A stretch of DNA of 64,000 nucleotides from Pohlia nutans (taxonomy: Eukaryota; Streptophyta; Bryopsida; Bryales; Mniaceae): contig CM040107.1 in assembly GCA_022496805.1 (NCBI GenBank), forward strand, positions 13,565,501-13,629,500. Reading direction: 5' to 3'. The notes below the pieces were generated by a model, which saw only the letters and a list, made by a program, of their open reading frames with translations, was not told the origin of the DNA and searched no databases. This document shows, one piece after another, positions 12,955-24,690 of the stretch; position 1 is the stretch's first letter, and each line of letters begins with the position of its first letter. The translations under genes and the position numbers were made by a program.

Positions 12955-13519
12955 GTACGGGACTCGTACTCCCGGGACTTAGACTCCCGGTTAAAATCTC
13001 TTGAACTCCCGTGACAGCCGTGATGCGGTCTTACCAACTGAATGCTACTAAGGTGGTTACCCCATTCCCAACTGAATAAGAAATACGGATATGAGGCATT
13101 GAAATTATTTAGTGTTAAATTTTTTTTAGAGATAGACAAGAAGAATTAGATTCCAGCACAAGTTGAAACATAATTTTTGGATGAAGAATGAATTAGTTAC
13201 AAATTTTCAAAGTTGAAGTATGACGCATCCCATTCACGTCATATAGGTACACCTCTTTCTGTCTAATAAAAGATTTGTACTGCACACGAAAGATGCTTGA
13301 ACCAACAACAACGAATCCATAACCACACTTACACATACTAAAACCAACAAGAGAGAACCCATTACCAACTCTAACTCATGCTACAACCAACACCGTCGGA
13401 GCATTCATTGTGGATAATGCCCCTACCTGTTGGTAAAAGGAGCCAGTTGGAAATGAAGTAACCACCTTACACCACATTCCATCAGAATCGTGAAGTTAAG
13501 CGCCTTTGGGCCGGAATAG
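12955..13519 (+). repeat. 5S rRNA-derived repeat, interrupted by a MITE
   Basis: After a leader beginning GTACGGGACTCGTACTCCCG, the sequence GTGATGCGGTCTTACC and, beyond the MITE, CATTCCATCAGAATC, AAGTTAAGCGCCTTTGGGC and GGAATAGTACCGAG resemble a plant 5S rRNA truncated at about 90 nt. An uninterrupted inverted copy is at 22950-23103. It is not a functional 5S gene. It may be a SINE3-like retroposon or a fixed part of the leader-module repeat, since both copies sit antisense just upstream of a (TA)n plus leader module. Confidence 0.65.
13051..13467. mobile_element. 417-bp MITE, TA target duplication, inside the 5S-derived repeat
   Basis: 24-bp inverted ends begin AGGTGGTTAC with 3 mismatches. 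TA is present on both sides (13049-13050 and 13468-13469). Removing the element and one TA gives CTACTACACCACATTCC, which aligns without gap to CTACTACAGCAGATTCC in the intact copy (minus strand, 23.0 kb). This shows a precise insertion at a TA dinucleotide, as in Tc1/mariner or Stowaway-type MITEs. There is no coding capacity. Confidence 0.85.
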
Positions 13520-13960
13520 TACCGAGTTTGTTTTTTTTTTCGACTTTATGTTTGGCTTTTTTTAAAATTTACTTTTGTTGATTTTGACAAAATACATAAT
13601 AAAGTTATTTATGTTACCAGTAACGGAGGGAGGAGACACAAACACAAACACTACGAGTGAACACAAACACAATTTGTTCAAAACGGAGAGAAACGGACAC
13701 TAAACTTGTACCCTAAACAAAGCAAAACGGAGAGGAACATGAACACAGCGAGCAACAAACAAGCAGCGACAATAACGGAGAGGAACACGAACACAAACGA
13801 GCAACAAACGAGCAGCGACAATAACACACAAGCAGCGACAAAACAAACGTGGAACTCTCAATCTGTGCCCCAAACCCTAGCCGCAGGAGAGACGACTCTC
13901 CCCGGGCAGGCCGAGCAGGGTTACGGGCTCGGAGCCCCGTATATATATACATGTATATAG
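13520..13960 (-). promoter_or_regulatory. Leader-module copy, minus strand
   Basis: On the minus strand: CGGGGAGAGTCGTCTCTCCTGCGGCTAGGGTTTGG is represented by its GTCGTCTCTCC and CTAGGGTTTGG blocks near 13900-13870, followed by a T/C-rich tract with repeated CGCTGCTTGTTTG words. No coding region follows. Confidence 0.35.
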
Positions 13961-14092
13961 ATGTACATATACATATATATACATATGTATATGTACATAT
14001 ACATATATATACAATTATATACACATATATATATATACATATTTATTTTATAAATATATATACGTATATGTACATATATATGTATACGCATG
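13941..14092. repeat. TA-rich microsatellite
   Basis: Interrupted (TA)n with ACATATACATATATATACA words. Apparent ORFs of alternating Tyr/Ile are microsatellite artefacts. Confidence 0.9.
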
Positions 14093-14119
14093 TGGTTTAA
14101 GAGAATGGTCCTAACAATT

Positions 14120-14331
14120 AAGGTTCGCCTCTAAAAAACTGAATTTCTCTATTTTTGTTTTTTACCTAAAAAACAGAAAAAATGACCTTAAATAGCTTAG
14201 AAATAACAAAATATTTCAGAAACTAATTTATTCTCTTTTCATTTTTCTGTCTTCTAAACTTTCTAATTTTTAATTTTTTAATTTTTAGAATCATTTTTAG
14301 AATCATTTTAATTCTTCATGGTACTACGGTA
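14120..14331. repeat. Second copy of the repeat at 1103-1308
   Basis: Begins AAGGTTCGCCTCT and ends CATGGTACTACGGTA, in the same orientation as the first copy. The left inverted end is missing or diverged, so this is a partial copy. Confidence 0.6.
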
Positions 14332-14820
14332 GCTCATTATAATCATGTGGACCTGCATGTTTACCCTTAAAGGATTTAGAGCATAGTATATACGTTGCCG
14401 TATAATTAACATTTGTTGTAAGTAAAAAGTTCCAAATTGAGATCCCAAAAGTTTTTAAGATTATGTAGACATGAATTTTAACTTTTCTTTTCATATAAAA
14501 CTCATAAGAGGTGTCGATCCATTTCAAATACAATGAAATACGGCCACATAGTACTGGCCGAAATGGCCAATCTGGACCTTTAAGGGTTAACTTCACTTTT
14601 TATCTTAAACCCATGGGAGGTATAGAATAAATCATGTCAAATACAATGGAATATTGTTGTGTAAGACGGGTTGGAACGGGCTTGTGGACCTTTATGGGTG
14701 AAATTTGGTCTCTTACATGAGCTCTTACTCAAGAATGTCATAGACTAGCAACTGTCATTTTCATTCGTGTTTTAGCACATCCTACACTCCAGGCAACAAG
14801 GACTACGCGCAGCGATATCT
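14332..14820. other. Non-coding DNA
   Basis: No gene is supported. Two related phrases, AGTACTGGCCGAAATGGCC and a TGTAAGACGGGTTGG block, each follow a CAATGAAATA or CAATGGAATA word, suggesting old repeat fragments. Confidence 0.3.
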
Positions 14821-14945
14821 TATAGACAGTATATGTATATGTATATATATATATATATGAATATATATATATATATGTATATATATTTATATATATATAG
14901 ATATACATATGTGTGTGTGTGAGTGTGTATGTATATATATACAAA
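14821..14945. repeat. TA-rich microsatellite with (GT)n
   Basis: (TA)n with a central GTGTGTGTGTGAGTGTGT run. Confidence 0.9.
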
Positions 14946-15134
14946 AATCTATAACAGGTATATGTATTTCATGATGTTCACATAATTTCTGTTACATACT
15001 TTTTATAATTTGTACAGTATTTCCTGAACGTCCCCGCGTTCAGAAACTGGATCTCAAACAGATTTCTAGCCTTATAACTGTCTTTTACAACCTGAGATTG
15101 TCTTTATGCAAGTCACATTAGAATGCTTATTAAA

Positions 15135-15161
15135 TTAAACATAATATTCATTAAAATGAGA
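15135..15161 (-). repeat. Conserved 3'-end motif, element D side
   Basis: On the minus strand this reads CTCTCATTTTAATGAATATT followed by ATGTTTA, the same motif as at 11421 and 34921. It lies 0.9 kb beyond the end of the minus-strand D gene, consistent with an element 3' end. Confidence 0.4.
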
Positions 15162-15419
15162 GAATTGGGACCTCTCAAAATCATATCTCTCATTTTCAAG
15201 GGTGAGGATTGAATCCAAATGGGTTGTCAATTTAGGTGGATAGTTAGTACATATATCCTATGGAAGTTGGAATTTCTATTAAAACGAAAGTTACCGAAAG
15301 AATGATCGGTCCTAGTTGAAAGGAGGAGTTTCCATTAAAATGAGAGTCATGAAAAGAACGGTCGATTCGACACTAATATAGTACCATTTTAAATAAAAAT
15401 AATGCTTATGTATAAGGGA

Positions 15420-15658
15420 GTGGTTTCTCATCTCCTTGACACCAAATCATGAGCTCAATTGTTGGTTGTGAGTGGGTGTTTATCTCATATAGGTGGTCCG
15501 GGTTCGGTTCCCGTTGAATTCGTTTGAGCGGATATGAGATATGCATGACTTGGTGCTGCTAAGTGAGCCTCGGCAGGCAGGAAAGTTGTAACAACCAACC
15601 AGCCCCGTACCCTAAACTGTGACAAGTGCTTAACGCGCTAACAAAAAAAACAGTGGTC
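15420..15658 (+). mobile_element. tRNA-derived SINE-like element
   Basis: An A-box-like TGGTTGTGAGTGG (about 15463) and a B box GGTTCGGTTCC (about 15498) are separated by about 35 nt, as in tRNA-headed SINEs. The sequence ends in a short A tract near 15643-15650. Flanking AGTGGTTT and AGTGGTCT may be an imperfect target duplication. It is not a tRNA gene: no cloverleaf closes at the 3' side. Confidence 0.5.
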
Positions 15659-16053
15659 TTAACCACTAAACCTTTTATATATACTTGTTTTTAAAATCAA
15701 ACACATACAGTTAATCTTTTAAGGAAAACGGATCAAATATACAAAGAAGTAAACGTACAATGTAATAGTAAATATATTAATAAAATATAAATATTGCACT
15801 TGCAATACGTTTTTTTTTCTAAATCAAAACACTTAGTCTTTGAAATGGAAATCTTCAACTTCAAAGTGATACACGCAAATATAAAATGAGAAATAAGTCA
15901 CAAGAAATCTACAACGTCTAGTGAACTAGTTATAGTATAGACTCTATATCGTTTGCATCAAAGCGCAAAGTATCACAATAATAGTCAAATACACACTACC
16001 ACATAGACGTAGCAAGCCAGCCATACTCTCCATCGCCTCCAATCAACAGCGGC
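15659..16053. other. AT-rich flank, likely 3' UTR side of D
   Basis: No feature is supported. It lies between the SINE and the end of the minus-strand gene. Confidence 0.3.
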
Positions 16054-18100
16054 TTAAGTAGAATTATACAAAGCCAAACTTTGGTTAATGACTTTGATCT
16101 GAGCTGATGGAATTTTGATCATGCACTCGACAATACCTCGTTTATTCCTAGACTTCCATGCTGTCATCAAAGCATTTGTTTCTTTCCAAAGTGGAGGTTC
16201 AGTATCATCAACCTTCCAACGCAAACCTCTCGAGGTGTCCCATCCTGTGTAGTAGTCCTGGACATTTTGATCCCTTGATGTTGAACGAAAGTACTGAATG
16301 AGGACACAGTTTGGTCTTTCTCGGTTACAGTTAGGATCAGACAACGCCCTCGCAATCCAAACTGGCCGAGTGTCACCATCTGCTGGTCGGATTGCAAGGA
16401 AGTAGCCTTCGTAAAGGTCTCGACCCACCCTGAATGATGGCAATGGACGACCCCGCATCTGCCCGACGTAAATGTCATCCTCTGCAAACTCTTCCCGAAG
16501 GTCACCGTCCTCTGCGTATTGATCCTCCAGAATTGCTTCAACCCGAGATGTAGGCCAGAAGCCGTCTTTCAAGACATTGGACGGTTGCAGAGGCTCTTGA
16601 AGCGCTACTTTCATAGCCCGCTAATAATGAATCAAGTGCTCATAGCGTCTTCTGAATTCCCCGGTAAGGTCCTCATTGCACAAATTCTCCCAGTATTTGA
16701 TAAATTTAGATATACCTTTGAAGATGTCTTCCACGTTCCTCATCGGACGCTGCTCAACAAGAATTGGCACACCGCGGGGCCACAAACTCCTACCTTCGGA
16801 ATCCGCCTTCCACAATTTGATCCCTCCACCTTCTTTGGTCAACTAGTCTACATCCGTGCCGAAAATCTTGTACTTCATCACCGGACAACCAGTGGAGTCA
16901 AGGTAGAACTTGAACTGTTGTGCCTTGGTGTGCCCTACGTGTGCTTCATCTCCTTCCAGAATACTGCCTTCGATAAATCCTTTGAAATCGGGCACTTCTT
17001 CGACAAGGTGTGGAATAGTGGGGATAGATTCCACGTCCATGAAGGACTTCATGAGCAAAGGAATCGTAGGAAAGTTGTCCTTCCGCAGCAACATGCTCCA
17101 CCTTCCAAACAACGCATCGATGTCGTCGTGGGTAGGACCCACCAGCATAAAAGTAACATAAACTTCACGAAATATTTTTTTTGCACTAAGGAGAGACCAA
17201 AAACAAAAAACATACCTATTCTTGTTGTCCCCGGTAGCATTGTCCATGTGCACAAGGAGAACTGGCCGCAAAGGAGTCGCTAGAGGAGAGGTTCCAGCGG
17301 TAGGACGCAATGATGGTTCACAAGTCCCTGCATCCTTAAGCACAGCATCAAACAATGGAGATGACCTTGATCCCACAAACGATTCCCCAGATGCAAACTT
17401 AGGAGGCAAGTCTAGATCCCGCAACAACTTGGCTATTGAGCCGATAGTGTAATTGGAATCGTGCGAGAATAGATCCAAGCCGTAATGCGCATAGCGCACA
17501 TCGCCGTGGCCATGTGCAAGCATACCAGTAACGGAAACGGGCAACTTCACAAGGCCATCAATCTCTTTGCTCTTGTGGGAGAAAACCAGAGAAGCTGTTT
17601 TCGCGTGGTCCATCTTGTCATGCATGATCGTGAGACACTCGTGGGGGAAGTCTCTAGATCGGGTGCGGTTGGCGTAATAGAACTCTCGGTGCGCACGCGC
17701 AAGAGCCAGATGCTTGTCTAACCTCTTAGCCCACAGCAATGCTTGCTGGGATCCAGCTATTGATCCCCTCCGAAGAGAATGATATTTGTCGCACGTTGCG
17801 CACCGAGCGAAATTGTCACCTGGTTTCTTTGCATCAAACTCACTGAAGGTGGATGTCCTGTCTTGCTCAAGTTTGAAGGCAACCTAGCGGAAGTGGTCGC
17901 ACAAGGTCTGAGCTGACACTATGACAGGTTCCGTCTTCAACATGCAAGCCGTCCTCATTAAACAAAGCTACACACTGAGTATTCCATTGACGTCGCGGAA
18001 TGCCTTCACAATCCGGAACCTCGACGTCTAGTGTGTGTTGGGCCTCAGCTTCATCGTCGGAAGAGTCGACTCCATGAATCAGAATCCGAGTAGGGTCCAT
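16054..18100 (-). pseudogene. Element D gene: DUF7869-type transposase-like protein
   Basis: The minus-strand coding sequence starts at ATG 18100 and ends at TAA 16054. Key features are a CATCDKYH cysteine motif, LTIMHDKMDHAKT, HMDNATGDNKNRYVF and GPTHDDIDALFGRWS, whose acidic residues look like an RNase-H-fold DDE core. The family (DUF7869-like) is common in plant mobile elements, and I assign it from memory of these motifs. One frameshift lies near 17940, and in-frame TAG codons are at 17886-17884, 16845-16843 and 16623-16621. Related proteins, as I recall, have Trp at these positions (TGG to TAG). No relation to gene A or B, yet its upstream region has the same class of palindromes. Inactive as read. 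Confidence 0.6.
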
Positions 18101-18363
18101 GGCAGCAGTAGAGGAAGTGAGGATACCTGAACAATTGCATGCTCTAATGTTAGAATATAGTACAGTGGAGATGAGATTCCCATACGTAGGATTATCTCGG
18201 GGGGAGCTAAATCACAAGAGGAAATCGGAAGATGTACATATGGAACAAGACGCGTTCGAAAATTATAGTGTGGATAATCCTGGAGTCCCAAACGTAACAC
18301 TATGGTCAGTCTTCAGATGTCGTTTATTTGGAATCGATCTCATTTGTCTTGATTATGTCTCAC

Positions 18364-19606
18364 TTTAGGTCTGCCCGACCTAAATTGTATCGATCAAGAA
18401 ATGTCGAGACATTGATTCCATCATCACATCCATTTAGGTCGGATCGAGCTAACTTCATCTGAAGAATCTCCTAAACCATCCGCTCACTTCATGTTCGTAC
18501 GCGGAAGGGTACCCCAGTTGAGGTCGCCACTAGATGATTTCAAATTTGAGGGTGAGAAATATGACAGAGTGTTAGGTTGCCAACAGAAGATCATCGGGCA
18601 GGGATGTTTAGGTCGTTTCGACCTAAATGATGTAAACCATGAAGAATGAAATGCACTGTCTCGAATGATGTAGACCATCTGCAATGGAATGTAAGCGTCC
18701 TCGCGATTTAGCTCGCCTCGAGCTAAATTAAGGAGAACAAACGGCACGGAATACAATATACAATGCTTACAGAAGGACAGGGCTTCATATACATTAGATG
18801 CGATGGACCCCAATCTGTATTTCCACATTACGTGACGATGCAAATCATCTCTACCCGAAATGAATAGACCAAAAGAGTCCAGGTGAGTACTCCAGTACTT
18901 GTATAATTTAGGTTGAGTCGAGCTAAACGAGAAGGTGGATCAGAGCTCCAGTAAACGGCTATAAGGAGGCAAGCCTGGTGCAGTTTAGGTCGAGTGGACC
19001 TAAACAGAAGGTGGATCAGAGCTCCAGTAAACAGCTATAAGGAGGCAACGCCGGTAATGTTTAGGTCGAGCCGACCTAAACAAGAAGGTGGATCAGGGCT
19101 CGAGTACACGTCTTCGCGAAGTAAACGTTGGTGCAATTCAGGTCGTGTCGATTTAAACTGGAAGGTTGATCAAAGATCCAGTACACAGATTTAAGAATGT
19201 AACGTCGTTGCAATTCAGGTCGAGTCGACCTAAACTGGAGGGTGTATCTCACTCCAGTACACGGCTTTACGAAGGTAACGTTGGTGAAATTCAGGTCGAG
19301 TCGACCTAAATTGGAAGGTGTGTCTCGCTTCAGTACACGGCTTTACGAAGGTAACGTTGGTTCAATTCAAGTCAAGTCGACCTAAACTGGAGGGTGTGTC
19401 TCGCTCCAGTACCGGATATATAAAGGTAACGTTGGTGCAATTCAGGTTGATTCGATCTAAACTGGAAGCTGACTCTCAATCAAGTACAAGGCTAAAAGAC
19501 GGAAACGTTGGTGCATATTAGGTCGAGTCGAGCTAATTTTACTAGGGCAAGATGTTCCGTTCTCGCGGACCTTGGAACATATTCAGGTTGAGTCGAGCTA
19601 ATATGT
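18364..19606. repeat. Palindrome array D (TTTAGGTCGA-N inverted repeats)
   Basis: About a dozen palindromes have the half-site TTTAGGTCGA or TTCAGGTCGA, core TCGA-N-TCGA. From 18980 to 19600 they occur every 74-79 bp in a tandem unit whose spacer (GGTGTATCTCGCTCCAGTAC and CTTTACGAAGGTAACGTTGG words) is also repeated. Three further sites (18364, 18607, 18707) are more isolated. The array lies immediately upstream of the D gene on its coding strand. Confidence 0.9.
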
Positions 19607-20454
19607 CCCGGAATTTACGGCGACAATATCGGAATGCAACGGCATGGACAATCTGCATTTCGAATTGAAGCAACAGCAACTGAACTGTGGATTGCAAATG
19701 AAAGGTACGCAAAATACAATGGTGGGAAAGAAAGTGCTGTCCGAATGCTTACTATAACATAACAGTATGAGATGCAACTGAAAATGAACCCTATCTGAAT
19801 CGTGCACGCTAACCCTAGAACTTGAAGTTCTGGATAGGTAGTTATCTCTTACCGGAATATGTCGCAAACACAGCTCCTCTTGACACGATTCTACAGCCTC
19901 AGCGCGCAACTACACGCAGTCTCCTCAAAGTTTAAGAACAAAAAATTCCTCCTTTCGGCCATGCGAAAGTACAAGGACCGGTGTGGTAGAGTACGCGAAC
20001 GGTGGAGCATGAGCACGCAAAGAAACGAGAAAAGGAATATTTCAGTCGCACTTCAACATTTATAGACAATAGGGCGGAACGATGTGGCGGGAAGAGAAAG
20101 GGAGAATTTTGAACCGTCGTTTCTCATCCACTTAAAAATCATATCGTCCACGAGGTTCGGTGGACTTAACAACTATGGAGGGAGAAAGCTTACTGAAAAT
20201 ATACGCGACAATAATAGATTTCTGTGCAGTATTTGAATACTTCATTCAAATATAGATTCCATCCCTATGTAACAAGAACATTGGGAACGGAAAATTCTAC
20301 AGTGAGACATTGCTCTAATTTAAATTGTGGATCATAATAATAATATCATTCAAACTGCACTTTGTTGGATTTGTCGAAAGTACAAACGTAGTTGACAATA
20401 AAATAACCATCTCATAGAGGTATCTTCCTCTAAATTTCAAGAGCGGTTTTAGGG
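19607..20454 (-). other. Leader region of element D and AT-rich flank
   Basis: On the minus strand, GTTCTAGGGTTAGC (telobox-like) occurs near 19810, between the array and a short GC-richer block at 19960-20100. No coding region is supported. Beyond 20100 the DNA is AT-rich. Confidence 0.3.
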
Positions 20455-21245
20455 TATTTAATCGGGGACTATGAAGTAATTTTGCATAGTCTAGTATTTA
20501 TAGTTTATTTATGGTATATTTTAAGAATATTCCTAGAATGTTCTTTAAATAGTTTTAAAACACCCTATATTACTTCTATACATTTATTGTTTTTATCTTA
20601 AATGAAAAAAGGACACCCAATGTTTGTTCTCATATAGTTATGGAAATTCTCGACATTCACTTACTACCTCAAGGTAACCACTGAACATATTGGTAAACAT
20701 CGTCAAAACTACTATTTATAACTAAGAGTAGTTTTGATTTTTTATAGAAATGGAAGTTCACCATTTTGACTTTTAGATTCCATCCGTACGGTAGTATTTA
20801 CTAAATCTATCAACGATATTTAATTATAAATTTTGAAAGTTAAATTAAATAATTCAGTCGACATTTGATAATAACAAAATTATAATGACTAAGTTGAGTA
20901 GGACTTCTTTAGAATAATTGTAAAGTAGATTTTTCAAAACATGCATTCAGTTGGTGACTTCTAATGATTGTCGTGTTTTAAAAATCTACGACCTCTTTTC
21001 GGCAACTTCTGTATCGCACTAGTATCAATTGAACTCTAGCGTAGTGAAGGACTTGAATTACAATACTAATCATCATATTCATTTGAGATAAAAAATTATA
21101 AATTTGTAAAAGTAATATAGGGTGTGATAAAACGAATTTAGGAATTTTTTTGGATTTTTTTTGGAATATACGTAGAATATACCCTAAATATACTACAGAT
21201 AGTAGCATATTCCAATTGTTTCATAGCCCCCTATTAAATAACCTT
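20455..21245. mobile_element. Foldback-like element with long imperfect inverted ends
   Basis: The arm 20455-20610 is an imperfect inverted repeat of 21090-21245. Matching landmarks include the outer TATTTAAT...CTATGAA and the inner CACCCTATATTAC against GTAATATAGGGTG. The middle is non-coding and AT-rich. It may be a non-autonomous DNA transposon with long terminal inverted repeats; flanking GTTTTA and TTTTTA are a weak target-duplication candidate. Confidence 0.45.
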
Positions 21246-22949
21246 TTTACGGTTATACGTATCCAAAACTTACACTAACTAAGAGACTTCCCCGAGTGTA
21301 TCTATGTATTTTTCACTGTAGTATTAAGCAGGTAACTTATATAGTAAGGCAAAATGTACTCCACCTACAGGTCAGGGCGCATTCTAATATTATAGTGAGT
21401 GACGTTAATAAAATAATGGCAAATGTAATGTAATTGTCTTTATGAGGAGTGTTTTAAATATATAAAAGCAAGTAACGATACAGTTGGAAATATTTCGAAT
21501 GAGTAACGAATACAGTTGGAAACAGTTCGAATGATTCAGCTGTATATCACCTAAATAATCTAAAAATGTCATGAGAATTAAGACATTATTATTAGAATCA
21601 CAAAGGTCTTAATTCAAGGTTTAGGATAAAATGATCCACAATCAGATTATAAAACGTTTAACGTAATATTTTAAAGCAAGTGTCAATGAAATCATCATGA
21701 TTTTACATTTAATACATTGATTCAACAACTATATTAGGATTCGAAATACTTTCATTTAAATACATTATTTCACGCCGTGGACCCTCTCAATTGCTTTCCC
21801 AATATATATGACACTCTTTCAAATGATGAAGTACGTGTATGCTACGGATGGATGAATTATTAGAAGTATTAAACTTCATCTGCTCATACCTGCTATGATT
21901 CATGTTTGAATTTAAAATACGAACTGAAGCCAATTATATTCATGTAATCTTCATGATTGTAATGTGAATCTTTTTTAATTGAGATTTGTATTCGAGGTTA
22001 CTATAGCTTCATGTGCGTGTGATTTCACCAATTGAAAGGGAAAGAATGTGTGGAAATATTATTCCTTATTTTGTGTTTCAATGTTTCACCTATAATTATG
22101 AAGATTTTACAGACTCTAAAATAATTCTTCAATGAAAGAATAACTCATAAAATCAAGCATCTAATTAAAAAAAATACAAAAATCACAACACCTACTAACA
22201 GTAGTACATTATAACCTGTTACATTCAAAAGATTTCATCCAGACAATCTGTTTTTATATAATTATATCTTAATATTTGTAATCAAATTACTAAATAGTTT
22301 TTTATTATGTGTTTCTAAAATTTTAGAAAATTTATAAGTGATAACAATGTTAGATTAAATCATATGAATAAATAGAATCTAAAATTCAAAACGTATAATA
22401 ATTAACTTTTATTTATACATCAAGTTTTGAATATTCATATTAGTTGCATTTTATAATACGTTGTTAGAAAACTACCCAAACCGGACATAGGTGAGGGCAT
22501 GAAGGGGCTACAGAATTTGGAATTAAAATTGAAGTTACGATTGGTCCAAATTAAACCTTCTATTCAAAAATTAAACTCAATACAGCAACATAGACAATTG
22601 TGACTGGATGGATGAAAAATAAGGAATACTTCAGTATTCTACAAAATTTACGTTGTAAGAAAGGTCTCTATAACCCCTAAACGTACCAAGTGAACCCTTT
22701 GAACATAAGTTGATTCTACTTAGCCTCAGAACCAGATATTAGTATGGCAAAGATTTATATGTAAGCATAAAATCTATCCAACAAATCAGACATATTTGTA
22801 GTGGAAGGCCTCTCCAATATTATCAACAAGTTCCCATCAGAAGGCAAAGATTTATTGTGATTGGACGATAATTTAATAAGCTTTCTACGATGACTTGCAT
22901 AAAGACAAAAGCGTGATAAAAAGAAATCATGCACAACTTGAGAAGACAA
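21246..22949. other. AT-rich non-coding DNA
   Basis: I see no gene, RNA or organised repeat here. ORFs are short and match random expectation. Confidence 0.4.
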
Positions 22950-23103
22950 CAACCTCGGAACTATTCCGGCCCAAAGGCGCTTAACTTCAGGATTCTAATG
23001 GAATCTGCTGTAGTAGCCTTGGTATGACCGCATCACGGCTGTCAGGGGAGTTCCAGAGATTTTAACCGAGAGTCTGAGTCCCGGGAGTACGAGTCCCGTA
23101 CAA
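22950..23103 (-). repeat. 5S rRNA-derived repeat, uninterrupted copy
   Basis: On the minus strand: GTACGGGACTCGTACTCCCG leader, GTGATGCGGTCATACC, then GATTCCATTAGAATCC, AAGTTAAGCGCCTTTGGGC and GGAATAGTTCCGAGG. This is the empty-site reference for the MITE insertion at 13051. It abuts a (TA)n tract and a plus-strand leader module, the same arrangement as at 12.95 kb. Confidence 0.7.
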
Positions 23104-23116
23104 ATATATATATTTT

Positions 23117-23151
<35 letters not shown>

Positions 23152-23685
23152 TATACATGTATATATATATATATATATATATGCATATACATATACATAC
23201 ATATATATATAGTGCCGGCTGCACGCGCTGCCCGAGAGGGTCGCCTCTCTTGCAGCTAGGGTTTCAGATTCATTCTCTTCGTTTCCGCTCTTTGTTGTTC
23301 TCCGCTCTTCGTTGTTCGAATAAGTAATTAAAGTTTGAAAAGTAGGGGTCGGACAATCTAGTCGGTCAAACATTATTTTCTACCAACCCTCACTTGCACG
23401 TATATATATATTTGTATATATATACAAGTTTTCGCTGGTCGTAGCCCTCGTTGCACACTGCTCCACTTTGCCTGCTCCCCAATGTCCCATTTTCTGGCCT
23501 GCTGCCCGAGGACGTTGTCTCTCTCACAACTAGGGTCTCATATTTGGTTGCGTTTCCGCTCGTTTCCCTCGTTTTGTCTCTAGCCTCGATTTTTTTCGCC
23601 CTTCTCCGCACTTGTTTCTCTCATTTAGTTTCTGCGTCTTTCACTTCTTTACAACTTCTAAATGATATACATGTACAAATATGTA

Positions 23686-23724
<39 letters not shown>

Positions 23725-24000
23725 GAATATATACATGTACATATATAAATGTATACATAATTATACGTATTTAAACACGTTTACTTTTATTCCCCACTGC
23801 CCGTTGCCCAGGATGCGCTGCCTGCTGCCCACTGCCTGCTGGGTCGTTTCTTTCGCTGCGCGTAATTTTGGCCGCTGCTTGCAACCCGGTGGGGGTCGTC
23901 TCCCCCGCGGGTAGGGTTTGGGGCTCACTTTCTGTTATCGCTTGTTCTCCCGCTTGTTCTCCCACTGCTCCATTTTTCGGCAATTTTTTTAAGGTATTAT
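23104..24000 (+). repeat. Three leader-module copies with TA microsatellites
   Basis: Each unit runs (TA)n, a GCCCG-rich block, a (G)TCGCCTCTCT or TCGTCTCCC-type box and a CTAGGGTTT-like telobox: 23104-23340 (telobox near 23258), 23395-23660 (near 23532) and 23680-24000 (near 23910). T/C-rich sequence with CGTTTCC or GTTCTCC words follows each. No coding region follows the first two, so this is a local pile-up of the module. Confidence 0.45.
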
Positions 24001-24417
24001 TTTCAGGCAACCCTGCCCTGCACTTACGGCATATATTTTATATATTATGCATATTTATATACATTATAGTTTATATATATCTATATATATATACACACAT
24101 ATATATATATATATGTATATATATATGTATACATACATACACTCACAAACAAAACTGAGTATTGATTTGAAACTTTTCCATTCAAACAACCATATCATGA
24201 GCATCAATGGGCAAAGTCCAAAAGTGAATTTGCAAAAGTTGTAGTGTGCGACATATAACACATTACTACCAAAGTTTGAAGAGAAACTCGATTGTGATTT
24301 GAAAGAAAATGAATTTCACACTTAGCCATGTCTCAAACTCGGTTTTGTGCGCTACAAGTTGGAAGTACTTTAAATTTGGTGAATTTTTTCTCATAACTTC
24401 AATAAAACTTTTTGTGG
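24001..24417. other. TA microsatellite and AT-rich spacer
   Basis: (TA)n at 24040-24140. The rest (24141-24417) shows no gene. AACTTCAATAAAA-like and AAAGTTTGAAGAG words suggest old repeat debris only. Confidence 0.4.
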
Positions 24418-24582
24418 CTTATATATGTGTATATATATATATATGGGTATATATATGTGTATATATATATATATGTGTACATATATATATGTGTATATAT
24501 ATATATATATAAACTATAATGCCTTATATATGTGTATATATATATATATGGGTATATATATATATATATGTGTATATATATG

Positions 24583-24619
<37 letters not shown>

Positions 24620-24632
24620 GTGTATATATATG

Positions 24633-24663
<31 letters not shown>

Positions 24664-24690
24664 ATGTACACATATATACATATACCCCTG
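24418..24690. repeat. TA-rich microsatellite with TGTG and GGGTA variants
   Basis: Two long blocks of GTGTATATATATATATATGG type. Overlapping Tyr/Ile ORFs on both strands are artefacts. Confidence 0.9.

Noticed and set aside
12955..13519. Functional 5S rRNA gene
   Set aside because: Truncated to about 90 nt, internal control region diverged, and one copy is split by a MITE.
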